From positions 1 through 9,610 of the forward strand of contig CAJOQY010000042.1 of assembly GCA_905236835.1 (NCBI GenBank): DNA of 9,610 nucleotides, read 5' to 3'. The notes under the pieces are model-generated. The model did no database searches, was not told the origin of the DNA, and saw only the letters and a list, made by a program, of their open reading frames with translations. The stretch's first letter is position 1; every line of letters begins with the position of its first letter. The DNA is from an uncultured Oscillibacter sp. (GTDB lineage Bacteria > Bacillota > Clostridia > Oscillospirales > Oscillospiraceae). Positions 1 through 6,504 of this stretch are shown here, piece by piece. The position numbers were made by a program, and so were the translations under genes.

Positions 1-590
1 ACTAAATCCTGAATCGGCGTCGGCGCGCAGTGCGTAATAATATAATCCACGGACCAGTGATTTTTCTCCAGATTTTCCCGCGCTGTTTGATATTCTGTTT
101 CATTGGGCAACTCCTGTTCCCACCATGAGAAATGATTCACCCGGAAATACGCTCCCCGGCGGTTTAAACGCCGGTATTTGATCGCGAACAACGGGTCATC
201 CGGATCTAATACGCCGTCCTGTATATCATGACAGCTGGCCCCGCCCATGGTGAAAAATTTTTTGCCGTCGATCTCGAATACCTGCCCGCGCGTAAGATGC
301 AATACGGATGGCCGGATATATTGCACAATTCCGCCGTGCCATTCGGATTTATCAAATTTTTCCAGCATATCATAATTTTCGTGATTGCCGGTAATAAACA
401 GCGTCGTAAACGGCAGGGAATCCAGCCAGTCCAGATTGTGACGCTGTTCGGCGCTGTCGTTCCATACGCCGCCGAAATCGCCGCAGATGATCATGTAATC
501 TTTTTTCGTGAGATTCTTCCGGCCCGGAAATGTTTTTTTCGAGAATCGGGAAAAATCCCCGTGCGTGTCTCCCGTGATAAAAACAGCCAT
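1..590 (-). CDS. Metallophosphoesterase (calcineurin-like), 3' end cut by the window
   Basis: Starts with ATG at 590 behind a strong ribosome site (GGGAGGGG, about 592-601); 196 codons are readable before the left edge and no stop is reached. The protein opens with MAVFITGDTHGD, and the metal-binding motifs of the calcineurin-like phosphoesterase fold follow in order: GDTHGD (residues 7-12), GDFGG (37-41), GNHE (68-71) and a late THCAP (186-190, His187). These residues normally bind two metal ions, which supports hydrolysis of a phosphoester. No signal peptide or membrane segment is visible, so it is probably cytosolic. The substrate (protein phosphate, nucleotide or other) cannot be told from sequence. 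It lies 134 bases downstream of rsgA on the same strand and could be read through from that operon or have its own promoter; I see no convincing -35/-10 pair. The family call is secure, the specific function is not. Confidence 0.9.
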   Translation of the reverse strand, partial: MAVFITGDTHGDFSRFSKKTFPGRKNLTKKDYMIICGDFGGVWNDSAEQRHNLDWLDSLPFTTLFITGNHENYDMLEKFDKSEWHGGIVQYIRPSVLHLTRGQVFEIDGKKFFTMGGASCHDIQDGVLDPDDPLFAIKYRRLNRRGAYFRVNHFSWWEQELPNETEYQTARENLEKNHWSVDYIITHCAPTPIQDL

Positions 591-642
591 GTTTCCCCTC
601 CCTTGGCGCCTTTATTGAAAGCAATGTGATTTACATCTTGCC

Positions 643-674
643 GTCCCCCTGATTTGAAATTAAGACAGGGGGAC
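643..674. repeat. 9-bp inverted repeat between rsgA and the phosphoesterase gene
   Basis: GTCCCCCTG (643-651) pairs perfectly with CAGGGGGAC (666-674) across a 14-base loop, and two further G-C pairs are possible beyond a bulged A. Neither strand has a T-run next to it, so it does not look like a standard intrinsic terminator. In the minus-strand transcript it lies after the rsgA stop and before the phosphoesterase start, so it could protect a 3' end or weaken read-through. The structure is seen; the role is a guess. Confidence 0.45.
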
Positions 675-724
675 AGGCGATGAAATTTCCCTTTCGTTTG
701 ACATCCGCGATAAATCATGAAATT

Positions 725-1687
725 TTATAAATTTCGCGCGTTTTTCACGTCCCATTCTTTCAGGGGCTTTAATTCCTCATAAAGGCGGATATAACTCATA
801 TGACGCGACGGCTGGATTTTCCCGCCCCGCACAGCGTTTAAAACCGCGCAGCCCGCCTCTTTGATATGCGCGCAGCCCGTGAATTTACACTTTCCCAGAT
901 ACGGCGCGAATTCCGGAAACGTCTCCGGCAGATTTTTTTTCAATGCGAGATTTAATTCCGCCGTGTCAAACGACGAAAATCCGGGCGTGTCCATGATGTC
1001 CGCCGCGCCGTCCAATCCGCCGTGTCCGGATAAATTCAGACGGTAAATCTCAATATGCCGCGTCGTATGGCGGCCCCGGCCCAGCGCCGCGCTGATTTCG
1101 CCCGTCTGAATCCGCAATCCCGGATCCAGCGCGTTTAATAGACTGGATTTTCCAACGCCCGTATTGCCCGTAAACGCCGAAAATTTGCCTTTTAATAATT
1201 CTTTCAATTCCGGGATTCCCTCGCCCGTCACGGCGCTGGCGCGCAGTACCCGAATCGGGGAGTTCAAATAAATATGATATAACTCATTCGCCGGGTCCAG
1301 ATCATATTTATTTAAAATCAAGACCGCTTCGCAGGATTTCAACGCCGCGACGGAAAGCATTCTGTCAATTAAATATACATCCGTTTTCGGCGCCGCGCCG
1401 GACGCGATAATGACAAGCTGATCCAGATTCGCCGCGGCGGGACGGACAAAATCATTTTTGCGCGGCAATATAGATTCTATATAGCCTGTCCCGTCTTTTA
1501 ATTCCCGGATCACAACCCGATCCCCGACAAGCGGCGTGATTCCGTCTTTCCGGAATTTCCCCCGCGCCCGGCAGGTAATGGATGGAATCGCTTCCCCGGA
1601 ACGCCCGTCCGCGTCCGGATTGAAATTGAAATCTAAATATACATAATAAAAGCCGCTGAGCGCTTTCCAGATTCTTCCCTCACGCAT
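725..1687 (-). CDS. rsgA: Small ribosomal subunit biogenesis GTPase RsgA
   Basis: A 320-residue circularly permuted GTPase that assists late maturation of the 30S subunit and uses GTP hydrolysis to leave it. It has an N-terminal OB-fold (about 1-85), then GTPase motifs in the permuted order: G4 NKYD (126-129), G5 SAV (151-153), G1 GNTGVGKS (174-181), G2 TTRH (208-211), G3 DTPG (233-236). A C-terminal zinc site follows with Cys267, Cys272, His274 and Cys280 (C-x4-C-x-H-x5-C). The start chosen is ATG 1687, because MREGRIWKALSGFYYV lines up with the known N-terminus of B. subtilis CpgA/RsgA; a TTG six bases upstream (1693) overlaps the kinase stop and is less likely. The ATG follows the kinase TGA (1692-1690) after two bases, so translation is probably coupled. 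Odd: residues 18-31 form an Asn/Asp/Gly-rich insertion in the first OB-fold strands, about ten residues longer than in B. subtilis. Confidence 0.97.
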   Translation of the reverse strand: MREGRIWKALSGFYYVYLDFNFNPDADGRSGEAIPSITCRARGKFRKDGITPLVGDRVVIRELKDGTGYIESILPRKNDFVRPAAANLDQLVIIASGAAPKTDVYLIDRMLSVAALKSCEAVLILNKYDLDPANELYHIYLNSPIRVLRASAVTGEGIPELKELLKGKFSAFTGNTGVGKSSLLNALDPGLRIQTGEISAALGRGRHTTRHIEIYRLNLSGHGGLDGAADIMDTPGFSSFDTAELNLALKKNLPETFPEFAPYLGKCKFTGCAHIKEAGCAVLNAVRGGKIQPSRHMSYIRLYEELKPLKEWDVKNARNL

Positions 1688-1689
1688 GG

Positions 1690-4029
1690 TCAATCCGATT
1701 CTTCCCGGATAATATCCGTGCCGATCCAGCTTTCCGGATACCCGTCCTCCCCGGTTTCCGGTTCGTTTTCATTTTCATTTTCTTCGTTAATATTAATATT
1801 ATTATTATTTCCGGACGCCTCCACGTTTTCCGGCGCGCCGGTTTCCTCCGTGACTTCGTTTTCCTCGGGTTCATCCTCCCGCCCGCTTTGATTTTCCTGA
1901 TTCTCTTCATCCTCGGCGCGCGTCTCATCTTCCCGCGTGTCCGGCTCCCCGAATGTTTTCAGCGCGTCCAGATTGACTTCCAGTTCCATCGGACTGCTTC
2001 CGGGCATGATCGTCACGGTTTGATTGAATACCTCCGCGCGGTCCAGATAGATTTCCAATAACGATTCCCCGGACGCCGTCATTTCCAAACTCTTGAATCC
2101 CTCCGTACAGTCCACAAGCGAATTCCAAATCCGTTCGCCGTCCTGCCAGACTTCCAGATACGCCGATTCCCGGTCATCCGGCAGTAAAATTCTCACGTCC
2201 CGTTTCTGTTCCGGCGCGACCGGCTCCGGCCCCCGGCTGACTGTAAATACAACTTCCGTGTGTTCCGGAACTTCCGTGTTCACGCCCGGCTCCTGCGCCA
2301 ATACCGTCCCGAACGGTTCATTATTGTATATAAATTTTGGACTTCCGGGGTTTAAATTCAAATCTTTCAAACGCCGGTTGGCGTCATCCAGCGTCATGTT
2401 CACAAAAGAAATCAAAACCACCGTGCGCGGCCCCCGGCTGACAATCAGTTGAATCACGTCGCCTTTATGAATCGTTTCCCCGGCTTTCGGTACGCTTGAC
2501 ACAATCCGTCCCGCCGCGTAATCGTCGCTGTAAACTTTGCTGTCCTCCGGGATTTCGAGCTTTAAATTATATTTCTGGATCAAATCTCTCAGCGTTCTTA
2601 ATTCCGCCTCCGTCACGGTCTGATTGACCACGTCCGGCATGGTTTCCGTCTCCATGCCGGAACTGACCCAGACGCGGATCACAAGATTATTGCCTTTCCG
2701 ATACTGTTCCGCCGCCGGATTCTGCCGGATAATCACGCCTTCCGGATATTCCTCGCTGGATTGGCTCCCGGCCTCTATAATCTCAAAAATGCCTTTGACC
2801 CCTTCCAGATTTTCCGCCTGTTCGACCGTGTATCCCACAAGCGACTGAACCATATACGAATCCGGCGCGCTTTCATGCCCGAACGTGCCGGAAACCACCC
2901 GGAACAATAAAACGGCCAGAATCACGCCCGCGACGCCGACCGCGGCCAGTAAAATCGCCGGAATACGGCTTTTCCAGCCCGCGTCCCCGTCCGGATTAGA
3001 ATCCGAATCCAAGTCCGCATCCGGATCAGAATTAGAATTAAAATTAAAATCATCCGGATTGGAATTCCGATCCTGCCCGGAACGAGAACGGGAATCCGTT
3101 ATATGATGATATTCGGGGATTTCAGCCGACGTGTCCAGAAAGCGCGTCGGCTCGTCCGAAACCGGAGGGCGAATGTCGTCCATTTGAAAATCCAGTAAAA
3201 TCGCCGGGTCTTTCCGGAACGCCTCCAAATCGCCGATCATTTCCTCCGCGCTCTGATAACGCCGCGTTAAATCCGGCGCCATGGCTTTTAAACAGATCAA
3301 TTCCATTTGCGCCGGGATGTCCGGGTTGATCTCACGCGGCGCGGGCGGCGTCGCGCTTAAATGCTGAATCGCCACGGATACGGGGGAATCCCCCTCAAAG
3401 GGCAGTTTTCCCGTCAGCATTTCATATAACACGATTCCGGCGGAATACAAATCCGACCTCGCGTCGGCGCGTTCGCCCCGCGCCTGTTCCGGCGATATAT
3501 AATGCACGGACCCAAGCGCCTGTTGGGTCAGCGTCTGCGCCGCGTTTTCCAGCGCCGCGATGCCAAAATCCGCCACTTTCAGGCTGCCGTCCCGCAGGAC
3601 CATAATATTCTGCGGCTTAATATCCCGGTGTACAATCCCTTTGCTGTGCGCGTGCGCCAGTCCGCGCGCGATCTGCGTGATAAAATGCAGCGCTTCCCGC
3701 CAGTTTAATTTCCCGCGCTTTTCCATATATTGTTTCAGCGTAATGCCGTCGATCAGTTCCATGACGATATATTCCGTGTCGCCGCCTTTGGATACGTCAT
3801 AAATCGACACAATATGCGGGCTGGACAGCCGCGCCACGGCCTGAGACTCGGCGTTGAATCTCCGGCGGAAATCCTCGTCCTGTTCCAGATCGCTTCTTAA
3901 AATTTTCACCGCGACCAGACGGTTTAAGCGGTTGTCTTTGGCTTTATATACAACCGCCATCCCGCCGGATCCAATGCGTTCTAAAATCTCATACCGGTTA
4001 TCTAATTTTCTGCCGATATACGGATCCAT
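1690..4029 (-). CDS. prkC: PASTA-domain membrane Ser/Thr protein kinase (PrkC/Stk type)
   Basis: A 779-residue membrane kinase that senses cell-wall fragments and phosphorylates division, wall and translation proteins in related bacteria. The kinase domain spans about 13-272: glycine loop GSGGMAVVY (20-28), Lys42, catalytic HRDIKPQN (134-141), DFG (154-156), activation-loop Thr166/Thr168 and SPE (179-181). All catalytic residues are present. A juxtamembrane linker (about 273-351) ends in an Asn/Asp/Ser-rich stretch (321-350), followed by one membrane segment (about 355-378). Outside are three PASTA repeats (about 390-458, 462-533, 534-601), an extra beta-rich domain (about 609-690) and an acidic Asn/Glu tail (691-779). 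Start ATG 4029 was chosen over a longer reading from 4158: GGAGGAG lies six bases upstream, the protein then begins MDPYIGRKLDNRYEIL as the family does, and the longer version would run through the phosphatase gene. One base separates it from the phosphatase stop. Confidence 0.97.
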   Translation of the reverse strand: MDPYIGRKLDNRYEILERIGSGGMAVVYKAKDNRLNRLVAVKILRSDLEQDEDFRRRFNAESQAVARLSSPHIVSIYDVSKGGDTEYIVMELIDGITLKQYMEKRGKLNWREALHFITQIARGLAHAHSKGIVHRDIKPQNIMVLRDGSLKVADFGIAALENAAQTLTQQALGSVHYISPEQARGERADARSDLYSAGIVLYEMLTGKLPFEGDSPVSVAIQHLSATPPAPREINPDIPAQMELICLKAMAPDLTRRYQSAEEMIGDLEAFRKDPAILLDFQMDDIRPPVSDEPTRFLDTSAEIPEYHHITDSRSRSGQDRNSNPDDFNFNSNSDPDADLDSDSNPDGDAGWKSRIPAILLAAVGVAGVILAVLLFRVVSGTFGHESAPDSYMVQSLVGYTVEQAENLEGVKGIFEIIEAGSQSSEEYPEGVIIRQNPAAEQYRKGNNLVIRVWVSSGMETETMPDVVNQTVTEAELRTLRDLIQKYNLKLEIPEDSKVYSDDYAAGRIVSSVPKAGETIHKGDVIQLIVSRGPRTVVLISFVNMTLDDANRRLKDLNLNPGSPKFIYNNEPFGTVLAQEPGVNTEVPEHTEVVFTVSRGPEPVAPEQKRDVRILLPDDRESAYLEVWQDGERIWNSLVDCTEGFKSLEMTASGESLLEIYLDRAEVFNQTVTIMPGSSPMELEVNLDALKTFGEPDTREDETRAEDEENQENQSGREDEPEENEVTEETGAPENVEASGNNNNININEENENENEPETGEDGYPESWIGTDIIREESD
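1759..1809 (-). repeat. In-frame Asn/Ile then Asn/Glu low-complexity run in the kinase tail
   Basis: This stretch encodes kinase residues 741-757, a run of four Asn, then alternating Asn-Ile, then alternating Asn-Glu. At the DNA level it is a tri- and hexanucleotide-like repeat (AAT/ATT and GAA/AAT units on the minus strand), typical of replication slippage. It sits in the wall-facing acidic tail, where length change would be tolerated. Confidence 0.6.
2980..3069 (-). repeat. In-frame Asn/Asp/Ser low-complexity linker in the kinase
   Basis: Encodes kinase residues 321-350, just before the membrane segment, with alternating Asn or Asp and Phe, Ser, Pro or Ala. The DNA is a degenerate six-base repeat with AAT or GAT at every second codon. 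It likely forms a flexible cytoplasmic linker. A shorter relative of the same peptide pattern occurs in the RsgA insertion at 1595-1636. Confidence 0.6.
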
Positions 4030-4030
4030 T

Positions 4031-4783
4031 TCAAACTCCTCCATGATCGGGCCATTCCAGCAGAACCGCCGTGACGTTGTCCGGCGCGCCGCGCCGCCGC
4101 GCGATTTCAATAAAACGATCAAGACAGTTTTCAGGCCCGCCGTTGTGCAGAATTTCAAACAATATCTCCTGATCGCCCACCATATTCGTCAGGCCGTCCG
4201 TGCATAATAACAAATAGCTTTCCGGCTTCATGGCGACAAAATACCCGTCGCATTTGGCGATTTCATCCGGTCCCAGCGCGCGCGTGATTAAATTTCTTTT
4301 GGGATGCCGCCGCGCCTCCTCCGGCGTAATATCGCCCCGGTCCACCATGTTTTGAACCAGCGAATGATCCCGCGTGACGCGTAAAATCCCGTCCGGCGCG
4401 ATATAATACGCCCGGCTGTCGCCGATATTCGTAATCACAACGCCTTCCCGGCAGGCAATCGCGCTGACCAGCGTCGTCCCCATATTATAATAATCCCGGT
4501 TTCGTTCCGCCGCCGCCCGGATCGCCTGATTGGCCCGTGACACCGCGTCCGCCGACGCGCTTTGTATATCCGCCGGGTCCATTTCAGGCCGCAGAGATTT
4601 TTCCAGTCCGGATAAATATTCCTCCACCGCGATTCCGCTCGCCACGCGTCCGCCCGCCGGACCGCCCATGCCGTCACATACCACGCAGGCCGTATGACCG
4701 GACGGAAGATCATCCCGTATCCGCCACGCGTCCTGATTTTCCCCCCGGACTTTGCCAATGTCCGACTTCCCCCATATCCGCAT
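4031..4783 (-). CDS. prpC: PP2C-family Ser/Thr protein phosphatase (PrpC/Stp type)
   Basis: A 250-residue soluble, metal-dependent phosphatase, the usual length for bacterial Stp/PrpC. It removes phosphate from the partner PASTA kinase and its targets. PP2C motifs are present in order: RGENQD (13-18, Asp18), VCDGMGG (35-41, Asp37), GTTL (102-105), NIGDSRAYY (119-127, Asp122), DHSLVQ (139-144), LCTDGL (193-198, Asp196) and PDNVT (234-238, Asp235). These supply the acidic metal ligands. Start ATG 4783 has AGGTG nine bases upstream. It is the first gene of the stp-stk-rsgA block: its TGA (4033-4031) is followed by one base and then the kinase ATG, and the kinase ribosome site lies inside the last phosphatase codons, so the two should be made in linked amounts. 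In many Firmicutes rlmN lies upstream; here the upstream neighbour is a LUD-domain gene. Confidence 0.97.
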   Translation of the reverse strand: MRIWGKSDIGKVRGENQDAWRIRDDLPSGHTACVVCDGMGGPAGGRVASGIAVEEYLSGLEKSLRPEMDPADIQSASADAVSRANQAIRAAAERNRDYYNMGTTLVSAIACREGVVITNIGDSRAYYIAPDGILRVTRDHSLVQNMVDRGDITPEEARRHPKRNLITRALGPDEIAKCDGYFVAMKPESYLLLCTDGLTNMVGDQEILFEILHNGGPENCLDRFIEIARRRGAPDNVTAVLLEWPDHGGV

Positions 4784-4850
4784 ACGCTTTTCACCTTAAT
4801 TCATATATCATTTATTATTTTATCATCCCCGCGGACGCCGCGCCGCATAT

Positions 4851-4868
4851 AAAAATTTATAAATTTTT
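4851..4868. repeat. 18-bp perfect A/T palindrome in the leader region of the phosphatase operon
   Basis: AAAAATTTATAAATTTTT is a perfect palindrome made only of A and T, inside the 144-base gap between the LUD gene and prpC. It could be an AT-rich upstream element, a protein-binding site or a weak A/T hairpin. A possible minus-strand promoter lies just upstream in transcription: CTGACG (4902-4907) and TAATAT (4880-4885) with a 16-base spacer, giving a leader of about 90 bases. The promoter match is weak, so I place it here and not as its own entry. Confidence 0.4.
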
Positions 4869-4927
4869 ATAATTTTTTTATATTATTTTCCGGTATCCGC
4901 GCGTCAGCCGACGATTGCTCCGCCTTC

Positions 4928-5557
4928 TCAAAATCCAAGATTGTCATTGACCAGAATCACATGAATTCTGTCCGCGTGTCTGGAAAAGCGCGTAATCAAA
5001 AACTGACAGCAGATCGTATCCGGGGATTTGCAGTTCATGCAGGAGCCCGTTTTCGCGCAGGGCGTGGACAGGCCGAATCTCTGGGCGTTGATCGGCGCGG
5101 CGACATTGCGCGCGCGTTTCATCGCGCCGTCCACGTCATCGCGGATTTTGTTCATGCCGACGATAAAAATCACTTTGCGTGGTCCGTGCGCGATCGCGGA
5201 CACGCGGTTTGCGTTGCCGTCAATATTGACCAGTACGCCGTCCTCCGTCATGGCGTTCGCGCTTGAAAGAAACACATCCGCGTCATAGGCCATCAGCATG
5301 GCGGCGCGTTTGTCCTCGTAGGCGTCACGGTCGATAAAATGATAATTCCCGTTTTTCAGCGCGTCCGACAGTCCGATTTCATGGACGCTCATTCCGCCGC
5401 CCATCGTCACGGAAGCGCCCTCCGGAATCAGCGACAGCGCCAGAGCGCGGGCCTCGTCACGGGACGCGGCGTAATAACCCGTCATATTACGGGATTTTAA
5501 TCCCTTGATTACTTTTCGCGCCAAAAGTTGATTGCGTTTCGTGATATTCTCATCCAT
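4928..5557 (-). CDS. LUD-domain protein (LutC/YkgG-like, DUF162)
   Basis: A 209-residue cytosolic protein of the LUD family, named for lactate-utilization proteins such as LutC. Family marks: TMGGGMS (51-57), then a conserved core at about 98-137 with SSANAMTEDG, NIDGNANR, HGPRKVIFIVG and NK. The C-terminal third carries a cysteine cluster, Cys167, Cys173, Cys176, Cys183 and Cys184 (C-x5-C-x2-C-x6-CC) in a PCAKTGSCMNCKSPDTICC context. That cluster recurs in short clostridial LUD proteins from memory and could bind metal or an iron-sulfur cluster. No lutA or lutB (the iron-sulfur partners of a lactate oxidase) is in the window, so a role in lactate use is not shown. Start ATG 5557 has only a weak upstream purine run (GAAAGAGAG). 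It has its own promoter at 5612-5639. Family call firm, function open. Confidence 0.88.
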   Translation of the reverse strand: MDENITKRNQLLARKVIKGLKSRNMTGYYAASRDEARALALSLIPEGASVTMGGGMSVHEIGLSDALKNGNYHFIDRDAYEDKRAAMLMAYDADVFLSSANAMTEDGVLVNIDGNANRVSAIAHGPRKVIFIVGMNKIRDDVDGAMKRARNVAAPINAQRFGLSTPCAKTGSCMNCKSPDTICCQFLITRFSRHADRIHVILVNDNLGF

Positions 5558-5611
5558 GTTCCCGCTCTCTTTCCATGATTCGCCCGTTATTACAATTTAT
5601 ACTATCATAAT

Positions 5612-5639
5612 ATTATATCACGCTTTCGCCGGAATGCAA
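5612..5639 (-). promoter_or_regulatory. Promoter of the LUD gene (extended -10)
   Basis: On the minus strand there is a perfect TATAAT (5617-5612) preceded by TGA, an extended -10, and a weak -35 TTGCAT (5639-5634) 16 bases upstream. The expected start of transcription is near 5604, giving a leader of about 47 bases before the LUD ATG. Confidence 0.65.
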
Positions 5640-5698
5640 CCCTGAAACAGATCAAAGCGCGTATCATTGACAAAAACGCGAAAAACGCGAAATATCCA

Positions 5699-5727
5699 TT
5701 GACAGAGCGTTTGAATTATGCTATCAT
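5699..5727 (+). promoter_or_regulatory. Sigma-A-type promoter of the DUF3793 gene
   Basis: Perfect -35 TTGACA (5699-5704), an ideal 17-base spacer and -10 TATCAT (5722-5727). Transcription should begin near 5734, which places the start point on the first palindromic operator. Another TTGACA at 5667-5672 has no good -10 at the right distance. Confidence 0.75.
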
Positions 5728-5730
5728 ATC

Positions 5731-5790
5731 AATAGTTAGTAATCACTAACTTTTATTTTCTCACAATTTAGTTAGTTATTACTAACTATT
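5731..5790. promoter_or_regulatory. Paired palindromic operators GTTAGT-N4-ACTAAC
   Basis: Two copies of GTTAGT-N4-ACTAAC occur: 5735-5750 (spacer AATC) and 5771-5786 (spacer TATT), centres 36 bases apart. The two 21-base units (5731-5751 and 5770-5790) are also inverted copies of each other with one mismatch, so the whole block is an inverted repeat of palindromes with an 18-base centre. The first site covers the predicted start of DUF3793 transcription, which suggests repression by a dimeric regulator. In RNA the block could alternatively fold as one 21-pair hairpin; no T-run follows it, so it is not a standard terminator. The regulator is not identified in the window. Confidence 0.7.
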
Positions 5791-5865
5791 ATATCATCAA
5801 TCATACGCCATACTATACGCGCGATCAATGATCATAACAAGTATAACGGGAAAGAGGGAAACGGG

Positions 5866-6417
5866 ATGGAACGCGATTTTGAAACGGTACTGGCGCAACA
5901 GTGCGCGCCGACGCTGGCGGGAATTAAACCGGCGAATTTATTTTCATGGAAAGACGCCAAAAAAGCGAATCTCGCTTACTGGCGGAAAATCCTGTCCCCT
6001 TACGGATTGAGATTCCGGATATTAAAAGCCTGTCCCGCCGACGGGACCTGTCTGGTTTATTTATTCCGGGAAACGTGGCTGTGTGAGATTTTATCAAATC
6101 CGGACAACCGGGCGTTTTTGTCTCAAACCGGCTATCCGGACGCGGATTGGAATATATTATTAAAACATCTCTCCGGCAGACTTTGCTATTGCCGACAATT
6201 TCCGCATGAAATCGGGATTTTTCTTGGATACCCGCTGGAGGATGTGACGGGATTTATTCAAAATCATGGCCGGAATTATACCTGTCTCGGGTGCTGGAAA
6301 GCCTATGGCGATCCGGAAGAGGCCGCGCGGCGTTTTGAGGCCTATCACCGCTGCACGGCGTTTTATCTGAAAAAATTAAACATGGGCGTCCCGCTCGCGC
6401 GTCTGATCGCCGCGTGA
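5866..6417 (+). CDS. DUF3793 family protein
   Basis: A 183-residue protein matching the DUF3793 family, small clostridial proteins of unknown function. The recognisable core is FPHEIGIFLGYPLEDVTGFI (112-131), then a short loop and YTCLGCWKAYGDPEEAARRFEAY (138-160), and a final helix with Cys163 and Tyr167. It has nine cysteines (13, 56, 62, 73, 107, 109, 140, 143, 163), including C-x-C at 107-109 and C-x2-C at 140-143, but no signal peptide or membrane segment. From memory the family is sometimes found near ferrous iron transport and flavodoxin genes; neither is present here. Start ATG 5866 follows a purine-rich AGAGGG about seven bases upstream. It has a strong promoter with two operators on its leader, so it is probably switched by a repressor. 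It converges on htrA with a shared terminator. Family call fairly sure; function unknown. Confidence 0.85.
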   Translation: MERDFETVLAQQCAPTLAGIKPANLFSWKDAKKANLAYWRKILSPYGLRFRILKACPADGTCLVYLFRETWLCEILSNPDNRAFLSQTGYPDADWNILLKHLSGRLCYCRQFPHEIGIFLGYPLEDVTGFIQNHGRNYTCLGCWKAYGDPEEAARRFEAYHRCTAFYLKKLNMGVPLARLIAA

Positions 6418-6504
6418 CAACATCCCGCGCGCCGGATTGCCGTTTCTGGCGGTTGATTTTGCGCAAGCGCGAAATTTCGACATGATTTGACAAAATATCG
6501 CGCG

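Larger units (their letters stand above)
5558..5865. other. 308-base divergent control region between the LUD and DUF3793 genes
   Basis: No gene is visible here. Reading left to right it holds the LUD leader, a minus-strand promoter (5612-5639), a short direct repeat of AAAACGCG (about 5673-5688), a plus-strand promoter (5699-5727), a double palindromic operator (5731-5790), a possible second minus-strand -10 (5788-5793), and the DUF3793 leader with its ribosome site. This is a dense regulatory layout for two small genes. Confidence 0.75.

Noticed and set aside
228..629. 133-codon plus-strand open frame near the left end
   Set aside because: It is antisense to the metallophosphoesterase, whose metal-binding motifs are all readable on the minus strand; its own translation shows no domain.
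698..720. TTGACA on the plus strand at 698-703
   Set aside because: No good -10 at proper spacing and no plus-strand gene downstream; it would only produce antisense RNA to rsgA.
4030..4158. Longer kinase start at 4158 (43 extra residues)
   Set aside because: It would overlap the end of the phosphatase gene, gives an N-terminus unlike the family, and ATG 4029 has an ideal GGAGGAG six bases upstream.
4435..4794. Open frame starting with GTG 4794 upstream of prpC
   Set aside because: It is a different frame over the phosphatase gene, with no domain; the PP2C frame with all metal ligands is clearly the real one.
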